Shown here: positions 36,043 through 45,962 of the stretch, piece after piece
Numbering within the stretch: position 1 is the first letter of the stretch
Layout: each line of letters starts with the position of its first letter
Source: Acuticoccus kalidii
Lineage (GTDB): Bacteria > Pseudomonadota > Alphaproteobacteria > Rhizobiales > Amorphaceae
Reading direction: 5' to 3'
DNA length: 64,000 bases
Assembly: GCF_021556395.1 (NCBI RefSeq)
Contig: NZ_JAKGCS010000006.1
Span: forward strand, 186,001 to 250,000
Made by a program: the position numbers and the translations under genes
The notes under the pieces: model-generated
Seen by the model: only the letters and a program-made list of their open reading frames with translations
What the model was told of the DNA's origin: nothing
Database searches by the model: none

Positions 36043-37377
36043 ATGTCCGGTCACGGAAGTTCCAACTTTCAGCCCAACTCGAAAGTCGTTCGCTGGATCG
36101 ATTCGCGTTTGCCGCTGTTCTCGCTCGCGAACGAGCAGGCGATCGAATTCCCGACGCCCAAGAATCTCAACTACATGTGGACGTTCGGCGCGATCCTCAT
36201 GTTCATGCTCATCACCATGATGGTGTCGGGCATCGTGCTCGCGATGCATTATGCCGCGAACACGGAGCTCGCCTTCGATCGCGTCGAGCACATCATGCGT
36301 AACGTCAACTTCGGTTGGCTGATCCGCTATATCCACGCGGTCGGCGCGTCGATGTTCTTCTTCGCCGTCTATATGCACATCGCCCGCGGCATCTATTACG
36401 GCTCCTACAAGGCGCCGCGCGAGGTGCTGTGGATGCTCGGCGTGGTGATCCTGATCCTCATGATGGCGACCGCCTTCATGGGCTACGTCCTGCCCTGGGG
36501 CCAGATGTCCTTCTGGGGCGCGACGGTGATCACGAACCTCTTCTCCGCGATTCCGCTCGTCGGGCCGACGATCGTGGAGTGGCTCTGGGGCGGCTTCGCG
36601 GTCGACAATCCGACGCTGAACCGCTTCTTCGCGCTCCATTATCTCCTGCCGTTCGTGATCCTCGGCGTGGTGATCCTCCACATCTGGGCGCTGCACATTT
36701 CGGGCAACAACAACCCGACCGGCGTGTCCGTGAAGTCCTCTAAGGACACGGTGCCGTTCCACCCCTACATCACCATCAAAGACCTGTTCGCGATGGTGCT
36801 GTTCATGCTCCTCTACGCCTACTTCGTCTTCTACATCCCGAACTATCTCGGCCACCCGGACAACTACATCCAGGCCGACCCGCTGGTGACCCCGGCGCAC
36901 ATCGTGCCCGAATGGTATCTCCTGCCGTTCTACGCGATGCTGCGCGCCATTCCGTCCAAGCTCGGCGGCGTGGTGGTGATGTTCGCCTCGCTCCTCATCC
37001 TCTTCGTCATTCCCTGGCTCGACACCTCGCGCGTTCGCTCGGCGAAGTACCGCCCGATGTTCAAGATCGCATTCTGGGTCTGGGTGGTGGCGTGCATCGC
37101 GCTCGGTTGGCTCGGTGCGCAACCGGCCGAAGGCATCTACGTGCTCCTCGCGCGGATCGGAACGGCCTACTACTTCCTGTTCTTCCTGATCCTGATGCCC
37201 GTGATCGGCCTGTTCGAAACGCCGAAGCCCGTGCCGAACTCCATTTCCGAAGCCGTGTTGAAGGGGAAGAGCGGACTGTCCCACGAGGATGAAGCGGCTC
37301 TCCGCGGAAGTGAGAAACCCGCTGGTTCTGGTGATGTGCGCCCCGACGGGGCCCCGGCTGCGCCCAAGAAGGATTGA
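36043..37377 (+). CDS. petB: Cytochrome b of the bc1 complex
   Basis: Integral membrane protein of 444 residues with eight helices. The four haem-ligating His lie in the second helix ([19 protein letters not shown], two His) and the fourth ([11 protein letters not shown] and VILHIWALH). PEWY is the quinol-oxidation-site motif. The cytosolic C-terminal tail is Pro/Ala-rich. The sequence is a typical unfused cytochrome b: c1 is encoded by the next gene, 3 bases downstream. Confidence 0.98.
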   Translation: MSGHGSSNFQPNSKVVRWIDSRLPLFSLANEQAIEFPTPKNLNYMWTFGAILMFMLITMMVSGIVLAMHYAANTELAFDRVEHIMRNVNFGWLIRYIHAVGASMFFFAVYMHIARGIYYGSYKAPREVLWMLGVVILILMMATAFMGYVLPWGQMSFWGATVITNLFSAIPLVGPTIVEWLWGGFAVDNPTLNRFFALHYLLPFVILGVVILHIWALHISGNNNPTGVSVKSSKDTVPFHPYITIKDLFAMVLFMLLYAYFVFYIPNYLGHPDNYIQADPLVTPAHIVPEWYLLPFYAMLRAIPSKLGGVVVMFASLLILFVIPWLDTSRVRSAKYRPMFKIAFWVWVVACIALGWLGAQPAEGIYVLLARIGTAYYFLFFLILMPVIGLFETPKPVPNSISEAVLKGKSGLSHEDEAALRGSEKPAGSGDVRPDGAPAAPKKD

Positions 37378-37380
37378 TCG

Positions 37381-38250
37381 ATGCTTGAGACCACGAAGAT
37401 CGGGGGGGCGGTCGTCCCCCGCATCGCGCGCGCAGCATTCGGCGGTGTCCTCGCGCTGGCCCTTCTGGGCGGCGCGGCTCAGGCGGCGGGAGAAGCGCCC
37501 CATATCGAGAAGCAGGACTGGTCGTTCTCCGGCATTTTCGGCCGGTACGACCGGGCCCAGCTCCAGCGCGGCTTCAAGATCTACCGCGAGAGCTGCGGCC
37601 TGTGCCATTCGCTCGACTATATCGCGTTCCGTAACCTGACCGATCCGTCGGGCCCGGCCTTCTCCGAGGAAGCGGCCAAGCAGATCGCCAGCGAGTATAC
37701 GATCACCGATATCTCGAACGAGACCGGCCAGCCGTTCGATCGCCCGGCGACGCTGACCGACCACGTGCCGTCGCCCTATCCGAACTCGACCGCGGCTGCG
37801 GCCGCGAACGGTGGCGCCGTGCCGCCGGACTTCTCGCTGATCGCCAAGGCGCGCGCCGTCCATCGCGGCTTCCCCGGCTTCATCGTCGACGCCTTCGCGA
37901 ACTATGCCGAGAACGGGCCGGATTATATCCACGCCCTTCTCCTCGGCTACGAGGATCCGCCGGCGGACGTCGAGCCCGTCCCGGCCAAATTCTACAATCC
38001 GGTCTTCCTCGCGGGGAACTGGATCGCGATGCCGCCGCCCTTGCAGGACGGACAGTTCGAGTACACTGACGGCACGCCCGAGACGGTCGAGCAATACTCC
38101 ACCGACATCTCCGCGTTCCTGATGTGGGCCGCCGAGCCGCATCTCGTCGAGCGCAAGGAGTTCGGCTTCCGCGCGATGATCTTCCTCGCCGTGTTCGCCC
38201 TGCTTCTCTACCTCACGAAGCGCAAACTCTGGCGCAACATCGCCCATTGA
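37381..38250 (+). CDS. petC: Cytochrome c1
   Basis: Protein of 289 residues. Signal peptide (ALALLGGAAQAAGE), a covalent haem site CGLCHS, and a C-terminal membrane anchor (MIFLAVFALLLYLTKRK). IAMPPPLQDG is the region of the axial Met. It receives electrons from the Rieske protein and passes them to soluble cytochrome c. It is the last gene of petABC and is followed 5 bases later by a strong terminator. Confidence 0.97.
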   Translation: MLETTKIGGAVVPRIARAAFGGVLALALLGGAAQAAGEAPHIEKQDWSFSGIFGRYDRAQLQRGFKIYRESCGLCHSLDYIAFRNLTDPSGPAFSEEAAKQIASEYTITDISNETGQPFDRPATLTDHVPSPYPNSTAAAAANGGAVPPDFSLIAKARAVHRGFPGFIVDAFANYAENGPDYIHALLLGYEDPPADVEPVPAKFYNPVFLAGNWIAMPPPLQDGQFEYTDGTPETVEQYSTDISAFLMWAAEPHLVERKEFGFRAMIFLAVFALLLYLTKRKLWRNIAH

Positions 38251-38254
38251 TCCG

Positions 38255-38284
38255 AAAGGCCCACCCTCGCGGTGGGCCTTTTTC
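38255..38284 (+). terminator. Intrinsic terminator of petABC
   Basis: AAAGGCCCACC (38,255-38,265) pairs with GGTGGGCCTTT (38,271-38,281) around a CTCGC loop, with the stem ending in a T-run. It lies directly after the petC stop. Classic Rho-independent design. Confidence 0.92.
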
Positions 38285-38770
38285 GTTGGGGGTGACGGGC
38301 GGCCAGACCCCGCGCTCGCCCCCGGTCCGGCGTCCCGCTCGGCAAAGGCGGCCGCGGTCGACCCTCGAGCGGCTGTCAGACGATTGTCAGAGTATCGGGC
38401 TATAACGGATGCGATCGCCCACTCGGCGATCACGCCGCATTGCGCCGATGCGCGCGACGGTGCACGCAGTGTGCGTCCGGTGCGTCCGGTGCGTCCGGTG
38501 CGTCCGGTGCGTCCGGTGCGTCCGGTCCGCCCGCTCCGTCCATTGCGGCGGCGCGGGTCGGGGCCAGGCATCGGGGCGCGACGCGGCGGGGGTGCCCGCC
38601 TTCGGAGCGCTCGCCGGGGCTCGTCGGTGGCGGACCGGCGATCTGTTCGTGCGCCTTGTCAGGCCCGCTCGTGCCGGCGGACCATGCGACGATCGGGGCG
38701 CGGTTCGGGGCCGCTCCGGCCCCATGAGACGATGAAGAGCGGCACAGGTCGACGTAAGGAGTGAACGCGC
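38285..38770. other. Intergenic region between petC and the kinase-phosphorylase gene
   Basis: About 490 bases without a recognisable gene. It holds a six-copy 9-base tandem repeat and the ribosome-binding site of the next gene. Open frames across the repeat encode simple repeats in every frame and are not credible genes. Confidence 0.6.
38471..38524. repeat. Six perfect tandem copies of a 9-base repeat (GTGCGTCCG)
   Basis: Six identical GTGCGTCCG units end to end, with a decayed seventh (GTCCGCCCG) at the right edge. The unit length is a multiple of three, so frames stay open, but the translations (for example repeated VRP or RTH) resemble no protein. It lies about 250 bases upstream of the kinase-phosphorylase start. 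Confidence 0.95.
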
Positions 38771-40801
38771 GTGCGGGGTGTACTCTTCCTCGTGGTCGGT
38801 CCGAGCGGGGTCGGCAAGGATACGCTGATCGATGCCGCGCGCGATCATCTGACCGGCGACCCGGACTTCCTCTTCGCCCGCCGCGTGATCACGCGCCCGG
38901 CCGACGCCGGTGGTGAAATCCACGAGGCGGTGGACGCGGCGGCGTTCGAGACCGCCGAGGCCGCCGGCGCCTTCCTCGTGTCGTGGCAGGCGCACGGCCT
39001 CTCTTACGGCATCCGCACCGATATCCTCGACGCGCTCGACGAGGGGCGGAATGTCGTCGTCAACATCTCGCGCCGGATGATCGGCGCGTTCGCCGCGCAC
39101 GTTGCCAATCTCGTCGTCTTGTCCGTCACCGCTCCGCCGGAGATCGTTCGCGCCCGCCTCGAGGCGCGCGGGCGGGAGGACGCCGCCGACGTCGCCGCCC
39201 GCCTTGCCCGCACCGTCCCGATCGACGCCGGCGGGGCACGGGTCATCGAGATCCACAATGGCGGCGCGCTCGAGGAGGGGGTCGCCCGCTTCGAGGCGGC
39301 GCTCGTCGGCGCGGCGGTCCTACCGCTTGCGGTCCGCCATGCCTCGCTTCATATGCCGGGCGAGGCGCTGTGCCTCCTGCACCGCGAGGCGCGACCCGTG
39401 CGCGTCGAACGCCTCGCCGAGACGACGCTCGTCGAAGTGACCGCCGGCGCCGCCTCGGCGCGCGCCCGTCTCGTCCTCACCGACGACGATCGCCTCGTCG
39501 GCCGTCACGATATCGGCCTCAGCCCCGACGCCTTCGCGCGGCTCGGCGTGCCGGACGGGACGAAGGCCCTCGTCCAGCGCTCGCCCTCGCCGAGGAGCCG
39601 GGACGTTCTGCGCAAGAAGGTCGCCGGTGATGCGCTGAGCGCTGGCGAGATCGGCCGGGTCGTCCGCGATATCGTCGAGGGCCGCTATGCGCCCGCCGAG
39701 ATCGCCGGCTTCCTCGTCGCCGCCTCCAACGCGCTCACGATCGAGGAGGTCGTCGCCCTGACGGCGGTGCGCGCGGAGTTCTTCGACCGCTTCCGCTGGG
39801 ACGGCCGTATCGTCGTCGACAAGCATTCGATGGGCGGCGTGCCAGGGAGCCGGATCACGATGATCCTGGTGCCCATCGTCGCCGCTCACGGTCTCACCAT
39901 CCCGAAGACCTCCTCGCGTGCGATCACCTCCGCCGCGGGGACCGCAGACGTGATGGAGTGTCTCGCCCGCGTCGATCTCTCCCCGGCCGAATTGCGCCAT
40001 GTCGTCGACGCGACCAATGGGGCGATCGCCTGGAGCGGCCGGATCAGCCACAGCGCGCTCGACGACGTGATGAACGCGATCAACCGCCCCCTCGGCATCC
40101 GCTCGGCCCATCTCGACGTGTCGTCGATCCTGTCGAAGAAGCTCGCCGTCGGCTCCACCCACGTCATCGTCGACATTCCGGTCGGCCCGCACGCCAAGAC
40201 GAAGACCTTGGAGGATGGGCGCGCGCTCGCCGCTCTGTTCGAGACGGTCGGGCGTGGGGTGGGGCTCGATGTGCGCGCGCTCGTGACCGACGGGCGCAGT
40301 CCGATCGGCGTCGGCGTCGGTCCGGCGCTCGAGCTCGCGGACGTCTGCGCGGTCCTCGCCGGTGCGGCGGATGCGCCGACGGCGTTGCGCGAGAAGGCGC
40401 TCGATTTCGCGGGGATCGTGCTGGAGTGGGACCCGGCCGTGCAAGCGGGGGCCGGCCGGGCGCGTGCGGCGGAACTGCTCGATTCGGGGGCGGCGCTCGA
40501 CGCGTTCGAGCGGATCGCCGCTGCCCAAGGCGTGCGCGCGCCGGTGGAGCCCGGCGTCTTCTCGCGCACGATGGTGGCGCCCCGGTCCGGCCGCGTCGAT
40601 GCGATCGACGGTTATGCCCTCGCCGGGCTCGCCCGCGCGGCCGGCGCACCTGGCGACAAGGGGGCCGGCGCGCGGCTCCGCGTCGCCGTGGGTGACGGGG
40701 TGGCGAAGGGCGATCCGCTCCTCGATGTCCTCGCGAGCAGCCGGACGGGGGTCGACGAACTCGGCCGGCTTCGGGTGGAGGAGGTGTTTGCGATCGGATG
40801 A
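38771..40801 (+). CDS. PhnN ribose-1,5-bisphosphate kinase fused to AMP/NMP phosphorylase
   Basis: Fusion of 676 residues. Residues 1-183 are a PhnN-type ribose-1,5-bisphosphate phosphokinase (P-loop GPSGVGKDT, 10-18; guanylate-kinase-like fold; product PRPP). Residues about 185-676 are a nucleoside-phosphorylase-II protein of the archaeal AMP phosphorylase class: an extra N-terminal domain (about 185-270), the phosphate-site motif HSMGGVPG (352-359) and SSRAITSAAGTAD (381-393), where thymidine phosphorylases instead have GGVGD and a GRGLGHTGGT-like motif. AMP phosphorylase makes ribose-1,5-bisphosphate, the PhnN substrate, so the fusion predicts NMP + Pi -> base + R15P -> PRPP. The GTG at 38,771 follows AAGGAG by 9 bases. 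No phosphonate genes are nearby. The activity is inferred. Confidence 0.88.
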   Translation: MRGVLFLVVGPSGVGKDTLIDAARDHLTGDPDFLFARRVITRPADAGGEIHEAVDAAAFETAEAAGAFLVSWQAHGLSYGIRTDILDALDEGRNVVVNISRRMIGAFAAHVANLVVLSVTAPPEIVRARLEARGREDAADVAARLARTVPIDAGGARVIEIHNGGALEEGVARFEAALVGAAVLPLAVRHASLHMPGEALCLLHREARPVRVERLAETTLVEVTAGAASARARLVLTDDDRLVGRHDIGLSPDAFARLGVPDGTKALVQRSPSPRSRDVLRKKVAGDALSAGEIGRVVRDIVEGRYAPAEIAGFLVAASNALTIEEVVALTAVRAEFFDRFRWDGRIVVDKHSMGGVPGSRITMILVPIVAAHGLTIPKTSSRAITSAAGTADVMECLARVDLSPAELRHVVDATNGAIAWSGRISHSALDDVMNAINRPLGIRSAHLDVSSILSKKLAVGSTHVIVDIPVGPHAKTKTLEDGRALAALFETVGRGVGLDVRALVTDGRSPIGVGVGPALELADVCAVLAGAADAPTALREKALDFAGIVLEWDPAVQAGAGRARAAELLDSGAALDAFERIAAAQGVRAPVEPGVFSRTMVAPRSGRVDAIDGYALAGLARAAGAPGDKGAGARLRVAVGDGVAKGDPLLDVLASSRTGVDELGRLRVEEVFAIG

Positions 40802-40861
40802 GCCGCCGCCCGGACCGTCGGGGCCTCGATGCGCGGAGGCACGACGGCGCCGGGGAGCGCG

Positions 40862-41419
40862 CTAGCTGAAGAGCCCGACGAACACCAGCGTCAACAAAAG
40901 GTCGACCACCACGAGCCCGATCGAGAGCCCCACCGTCGTCTCGAGCGCGAGGCGCACGACGAGATAGTGGTAGCGCAACACCAGACCCATCGAGATGAGT
41001 GACAAGAGGATCGAGGTCGTCGGCCCGATCCACCCCGCACCTTGCAGGATCACGGGGATCGCGAGGATCGCCGCCGCCACCGGCGCCATCCAGTTGCGGG
41101 CCACGATGTAGCTCGTATAGGTCCGCTTCACGCCGAGCATTCCGGCGGCGAACGCCAACACGATCGGAAAGGCCACCCAGTCGAGCGCGAGCACCGGCAG
41201 GCCTTCGAGGAACATCTCGTTGAAGGGCTTGTCGACGCCCTGCGAGCGCGCCACGGCGAGGATCGTCACCGCGTTGAGCGGCAAGAGGAGGAGGATGACG
41301 GCGAACGAGCGCCAGAAGCCCTCCGCCGAGCGGTCGAGAAGGTCGAGCCCCTCGCGGCGGCCGAGGAACAGGAGCCAAGCGCCGTTCAGCGACCGCACGA
41401 TCTCGGAGACCGTCAGCAC
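40862..41419 (-). CDS. Conserved membrane protein of unknown function, downstream of dapE
   Basis: Protein of 185 residues with about four to five membrane segments (near SFAVILLLLPLNAVTILAV, VLALDWVAFPIVLAFAAGML, NWMAPVAAAILAIPVILQG and the C-terminal LVVVDLLLTLVFVGLF). No catalytic motif is visible. The GTG start at 41,419 lies 19 bases after the dapE stop. Its co-location with dapE suggests co-expression but not function. Confidence 0.75.
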   Translation of the reverse strand: MLTVSEIVRSLNGAWLLFLGRREGLDLLDRSAEGFWRSFAVILLLLPLNAVTILAVARSQGVDKPFNEMFLEGLPVLALDWVAFPIVLAFAAGMLGVKRTYTSYIVARNWMAPVAAAILAIPVILQGAGWIGPTTSILLSLISMGLVLRYHYLVVRLALETTVGLSIGLVVVDLLLTLVFVGLFS

Positions 41420-41438
41420 CCTCGCTCCTCCGCGCCCG

Positions 41439-42578
41439 TCATTCCGCCAGCACGGTGTCGATGATCGCGCGATAGGTCTCGGCGAGGCGGCGCAGCTCGG
41501 ACACGGGCGTGCGCTCGTTCACCTGATGGAGAAGATCGCCGACGCCACCGAATTCGAGGACCGGGCAATAATCCTTGATGAACCGCGCATCGGAGGTGCC
41601 GCCGCCGGTGTTCGGCTCCGGCGTGACGCCGGTGACGCCTTCGACCGCCTTGGTGACGGCGGCGATCAGCGCCTCGTCCCGCGTGACGAACGCGTCGCCA
41701 TGGCCCGATTCCCAGGCGATGGCGACCGTGGCGGCGGGGGCGGCGGTCTCGATCCGGCGCGTCAGCTCCGATTTCAGCGAGTCTCGTGTCCAGCGATCGT
41801 TGAAGCGCACGTTGAAGCGAAGCGTCGCGGAAGCGGGGATGACGTTCCAGGCCGGGTTGCCGACATCGATCGAGACGATCTCGAGATTGGACGGGGCGAA
41901 GGGGCCCGAGCCCGCGTCGAGCGTCGCGTTGAGGGCCTGACCGATCGCGAGGAGCGCCGGCACCGGATTGTCGGCAAGCTCCTGATAGGCGACATGGCCC
42001 TGTCGCCCGCTGACCGTGACGGTCGCCGACAAGGAGCCGCGACGGCCGACTTTGATCGTGTCGCCCAGCACCTTGCGCGAGGTCGGTTCGCCGACGATGG
42101 CCGCGTCGAAACGCGTGCGGCTGTCGCACCATTCCATCAGCGCCGCGGTGCCGTTGATCGCGACCCCCTCTTCGTCGCCGGTGATGAGGAAGGAGAGGCG
42201 GCCGGAGCCGTTCGCCTCCGCCCAGTCGGTGGCGGCGGCGATCATCGCGGCGACGGCGCCTTTCATGTCCTGCGCGCCGCGTCCGTGCAGGGTGTCGCCC
42301 TCCACGATGGCGGCGAACGGGTCGTGCGACCACGCCTCGATCGGGCCGGGGGGCACCACGTCGACATGGCCGGCGAAGGCGAGATGACGGCCTTCGCCGC
42401 GGGTCGCGAAGAGATTCTCGACCGGCGGCGACCCGTCCTTCGCGAAGGTGATGCGCTCGACCGCGAACCCGGCCGCACCGAGCGCCGCCTCGACGACGTC
42501 GAAGACGGCGGGCGCGGCGGGGGTGACGCTTTCGGCGCGGATCAGGGATTGGGCGATGGGAAGCGGATCGGTCGCCAT
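41439..42578 (-). CDS. dapE: Succinyl-diaminopimelate desuccinylase
   Basis: M20 metallopeptidase-family enzyme of 379 residues. Metal ligands: His in FAGHVDVVPPG, Asp in GRGAQDMKG, the catalytic/bridging Glu pair in ITGDEEG, and a late His. It removes succinate from N-succinyl-LL-diaminopimelate in lysine and peptidoglycan synthesis. It starts 4 bases after the DUF805 gene and is two genes downstream of dapD, which makes its substrate precursor. Confidence 0.95.
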   Translation of the reverse strand: MATDPLPIAQSLIRAESVTPAAPAVFDVVEAALGAAGFAVERITFAKDGSPPVENLFATRGEGRHLAFAGHVDVVPPGPIEAWSHDPFAAIVEGDTLHGRGAQDMKGAVAAMIAAATDWAEANGSGRLSFLITGDEEGVAINGTAALMEWCDSRTRFDAAIVGEPTSRKVLGDTIKVGRRGSLSATVTVSGRQGHVAYQELADNPVPALLAIGQALNATLDAGSGPFAPSNLEIVSIDVGNPAWNVIPASATLRFNVRFNDRWTRDSLKSELTRRIETAAPAATVAIAWESGHGDAFVTRDEALIAAVTKAVEGVTGVTPEPNTGGGTSDARFIKDYCPVLEFGGVGDLLHQVNERTPVSELRRLAETYRAIIDTVLAE

Positions 42579-42582
42579 GATG

Positions 42583-42960
42583 TCAGGCTGGGCCTCTGGA
42601 GTTGGTCGCAGGGCCGTAACGATTGGGGCCCTTGTTCCCCGGTATCAGCCCGATCGCGAAGAAAGCGACGAAGCCCACCACGGGGATCGCGAACGCCACG
42701 GCGAGCCATCCCGTCAGGCTGCGATCGTGCAGGCGTTTCACCGCGAGCGCGATCCCGGGCCAGAACAGCACGGCCGAGACGAACGGAGCGATGGGGCTCA
42801 GCAGCAGCGCCCCCGTGTCCGGGTCGATATGGGGCAGCATAAAAGCCACCCCGACGAGCGCGCACAGGAGATTGCCGAGCCAGAAGACCTCGCGGTTCAC
42901 GCGCCCGTCGACCCCGATGAGGGCCCACAGGACACTCGGCTCGCGGCCTCGTTGGCTCAC
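42583..42960 (-). CDS. DUF805 family membrane protein
   Basis: Protein of 125 residues with about four membrane segments. DGRVNREVFWLGNL near the start and ALAVKRLHDRSLTGWLA are DUF805 signatures. The function of the family is unknown. The start is a GTG at 42,960, 4 bases after the dapD stop; a 4-base gap also separates it from dapE, so it is tightly embedded in the dap operon. Confidence 0.82.
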   Translation of the reverse strand: MSQRGREPSVLWALIGVDGRVNREVFWLGNLLCALVGVAFMLPHIDPDTGALLLSPIAPFVSAVLFWPGIALAVKRLHDRSLTGWLAVAFAIPVVGFVAFFAIGLIPGNKGPNRYGPATNSRGPA

Positions 42961-42964
42961 GCCG

Positions 42965-43816
42965 TCAATCTCTCAAAAGTTCGTTGATCGAGGTCTTGAG
43001 GCGCGTCCGCTCGTCGACGCGCTTCACGATGATCGCGGCGGACAGTGCGAGGTCGTCGCTCCCGCCGCTCTTGGTCGCGATCGTGCCGGGCACGACGACG
43101 GAGAAGGGCGGCACCTCGCCGCGGAAGGTCTCGCCGGTCGCCCGGTCGATGATCTTGGTCGACGCGCCGATAAAGACGCCCATGGACAGGACGCTGCCGC
43201 GACCGATGCGAACGCCCTCGGCGACCTCGGACCGGGCGCCGATGAAGCAATCGTCCTCGATGACGACGGGCGCGGCCTGGAGCGGCTCCAGCACGCCACC
43301 GATGCCGGCGCCGCCGGAGATGTGGCAATTCTTGCCGATCTGGGCGCAGGAGCCGACCGTCGCCCACGTGTCGATCATCGTGCCCTCGTCGACATAGGCG
43401 CCGAGATTGACGAAGGACGGCATCAGGACGACGCCGGGCGCGACGAAGGCCGAGCGACGCACGATCGCGCCCGGAACCGCGCGGAAGCCGGCGCCCTCGA
43501 AATCGACCTCACCCCAACCGTCGAATTTGGAGGGCACCTTGTCCCACCAATGCGAGCCGCCGGGCCCTCCGTCGATCGCCTCCATCGGGGTGAGGCGGAA
43601 GGAGAGGAGCACGGCCTTTTTGAGCCATTCGTTCACCTGCCAGCCGTTCGGCGTCGGCTCGGCGACGCGGACCACACCGCGATCGAGAAGGCCCAGCGCC
43701 TTCTCGACGGCGTCGCGCACACGACCCGTCGTGCGCGCGGTGATGGTGGCGCGCTCCTCGAACGCGCTGTCGATGGTGGCCGCGAGGCGGTCGCGTTCGG
43801 AGGGAGAGAGCTGCAT
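42965..43816 (-). CDS. dapD: Tetrahydrodipicolinate N-succinyltransferase
   Basis: Left-handed beta-helix acyltransferase of 283 residues. The central hexapeptide repeats run from roughly [20 protein letters not shown] through [14 protein letters not shown]; an N-terminal helical domain precedes them. It transfers succinyl-CoA to tetrahydrodipicolinate in diaminopimelate synthesis. It is the first of dapD-DUF805-dapE-membrane protein. Confidence 0.96.
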   Translation of the reverse strand: MQLSPSERDRLAATIDSAFEERATITARTTGRVRDAVEKALGLLDRGVVRVAEPTPNGWQVNEWLKKAVLLSFRLTPMEAIDGGPGGSHWWDKVPSKFDGWGEVDFEGAGFRAVPGAIVRRSAFVAPGVVLMPSFVNLGAYVDEGTMIDTWATVGSCAQIGKNCHISGGAGIGGVLEPLQAAPVVIEDDCFIGARSEVAEGVRIGRGSVLSMGVFIGASTKIIDRATGETFRGEVPPFSVVVPGTIATKSGGSDDLALSAAIIVKRVDERTRLKTSINELLRD

Positions 43817-44029
43817 CGAAAACCTTATGACGTGACGTTCATTTTTCCTGCCTCACATAGGCGATCGAGGCGAGGAAGGATAGACGCCGCGGCCATCGGA
43901 CCGACGAGGCGGACGGGCGCCGCGCGCGGTCCGACCATAGCAAGTCTCGGGGCCGATGAAACCTCAGGCTCGCGCGCGCCGCGTCGTGTGGCCCCGATCA
44001 CCGCACGCGGGCGCATGCGGTCGCCGTCT

Positions 44030-44806
44030 TCAGCGGTCGGCGGCTGGGGGCGTTTGGAGCAAGCCGCGCATCGTCGCGCCGATCCGCTCGAGAAAGGCGG
44101 GCAGGTCATCGGTGACATATTCGACGTGCGGGGCCGACCGGCCTTCGAGCTCCCAGTCCTCCCGGAAGACCTCGCGCGTGCCCTCCGGCACCACGAGCAC
44201 GGTGCGCATCCCCCGGCTGTGCGGCACCTCGAGATTGCGCGACAGATCCTCGAACATCGCGGCGCGGGCGGGGTCGATCCCGTACCGATCCCAGAAACGG
44301 GAATAGGTGTCGGCCGCGGGCTTCGGGATGAGATCGGCGGCGACGATGTCGAAGATGTCCTCGAAATGGTTGCCGACGCCGAGCCGGTCGGCGACGGCCT
44401 TGGCGTGCGCCACGGTGCCGTTGGTCATGATGAAGCGGCGGCCGGGAAGCGCCTCGATCGCGGAGGAGAGGCGCGGATCCGCATCGACCTTCGAGTGGTC
44501 GATATCGTGCACGAACTCCAAGAACCCGTCGGGCTTGATGTCGTGCTCGATCATCAATCCCCGCAAGGTCGTGCCGTAGCGACGATAATAATCCTTTTGG
44601 AGCGCGTGCGCGGCGTCCCGCTCCATGTCGAGGAGCTTGGCCACATAGTCGCCGATCCGCTGGTCGACCTGCGCGAAAAGGTTGGTGTGGGAGGGGTAGA
44701 GCGTGTTGTCGAGATCGAAGATCCACGTGTCGACCCGACCGAAGGCCGAAAGGTCGCGCGGATTGTCTCTCGGATCCTCGGAAGGGAGGGGCGTCGCGTG
44801 GCTCAT
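44030..44806 (-). CDS. Pyrimidine 5'-nucleotidase (SDT1-like HAD hydrolase)
   Basis: HAD-superfamily phosphatase of 258 residues. Motif I is IFDLDNTLYP, motif II is MTNGT and motif IV is MFEDLSRN. This subfamily (TIGR01993-like) dephosphorylates pyrimidine nucleoside monophosphates in yeast and plants and is a constant neighbour of argB and dapD in Rhizobiales. The ATG at 44,806 is chosen from the homology start. It lies between argB and dapD with about 200-base gaps on both sides. Confidence 0.87.
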   Translation of the reverse strand: MSHATPLPSEDPRDNPRDLSAFGRVDTWIFDLDNTLYPSHTNLFAQVDQRIGDYVAKLLDMERDAAHALQKDYYRRYGTTLRGLMIEHDIKPDGFLEFVHDIDHSKVDADPRLSSAIEALPGRRFIMTNGTVAHAKAVADRLGVGNHFEDIFDIVAADLIPKPAADTYSRFWDRYGIDPARAAMFEDLSRNLEVPHSRGMRTVLVVPEGTREVFREDWELEGRSAPHVEYVTDDLPAFLERIGATMRGLLQTPPAADR

Positions 44807-45013
44807 CGGGAAATGCCTAAACAATGAGCCGACCGGCACGCGCTCGAGACGCTGCCGGCAATCCCGGCCCAACAGAGAAGTCCCGCAAACGCGAACACGA
44901 TCGGCATGGGCCTCCCCCACTATCCCGGCCAGCCCGCGCGCGCAAGTTGTCGCGGGGGTGGCGGCGCTGGGGATGCGGACCAGCGCCGGGTCGGTCCATC
45001 GCGCCGGGGCGCC

Positions 45014-45931
45014 TCAGCGCTTGATCAGCGTACCCGCGCCCGCGTCGGTGAAGAGCTCCAGCAGGACGGCGTGCGGGGTCTTGCCGTTGAGGATGACGAC
45101 GCCTTCGACGCCGCGTTCCAGGGCGGCGATGCAGGTCTCGACCTTCGGCACCATGCCGCCGGAGATGACGCCGGAGGCCATCAGGCGGCGCGCTTCGGCG
45201 ACGGTCAGTTCCTTGATGAGGTTGCCGTCGGCGCCGAGCACCCCGTCGACGTCGGTCAGGAAGAGGAGCCGCGTCGCGCCGAGCGCGCCGGCGATGGCGC
45301 CGGCGAAGGTATCGGCGTTGATGTTGTAGGTCTCGCCGTCCGAGCCCTGGGCGACGGGCGCGATCACCGGGATGATCTCCTGGCGGGCCAGAACGTCGAG
45401 GACGTCGCGGCGGACTTCGACCGGCTCACCGACGAAGCCGAGATCGACGACCTTCTCGATATTGGAATCGGGATCGCGCGTGGTCCGCTTCAAGGGCTCG
45501 GCGAGGACCATGCGGCCGTCTTTGCCGCAGAGGCCGACGGCACGGCCGCCGGCGGCGTTGATCTTGCGGACGATCTCTTTGTTGATCGACCCGGCGAGCA
45601 CCATCTCGACGATCTCGACCGTCGCCCGGTCAGTGACGCGCAGACCATCGCGAAACTCGGAGCGGATATTGAGACGCTCGAGCATGCTGCCGATCTGCGG
45701 GCCGCCGCCATGGACGACAACGGCATTGATGCCGGACAGGGTGAGTAACGTGATGTCTTCGGCGAAATCGTCGGCGAGCTCGGGGTCGCCCATCGCGTGC
45801 CCGCCATATTTCACGACGATCGTCTTGTCGTCATAGCGCAGCATGTAGGGCAGCGCGGTCGCTATGATCTCGGCCCGCAGCGGGGCGTCGGCGGTCAGAT
45901 TGTCGATGGTCGTCGCGGCGGAGTCGGTCAT
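45014..45931 (-). CDS. argB: Acetylglutamate kinase
   Basis: Amino-acid kinase of 305 residues: [10 protein letters not shown] (phosphate loop with catalytic Lys), [24 protein letters not shown] and the C-terminal [14 protein letters not shown]. It makes N-acetylglutamyl-phosphate in arginine synthesis and is usually the feedback-controlled step. The ATG at 45,931 is chosen; the preceding 20 open codons overlap a probable promoter. Confidence 0.96.
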   Translation of the reverse strand: MTDSAATTIDNLTADAPLRAEIIATALPYMLRYDDKTIVVKYGGHAMGDPELADDFAEDITLLTLSGINAVVVHGGGPQIGSMLERLNIRSEFRDGLRVTDRATVEIVEMVLAGSINKEIVRKINAAGGRAVGLCGKDGRMVLAEPLKRTTRDPDSNIEKVVDLGFVGEPVEVRRDVLDVLARQEIIPVIAPVAQGSDGETYNINADTFAGAIAGALGATRLLFLTDVDGVLGADGNLIKELTVAEARRLMASGVISGGMVPKVETCIAALERGVEGVVILNGKTPHAVLLELFTDAGAGTLIKR

Positions 45932-45962
45932 GGCATCCAGATGGCTGGCGTTTTGCGTCAGT

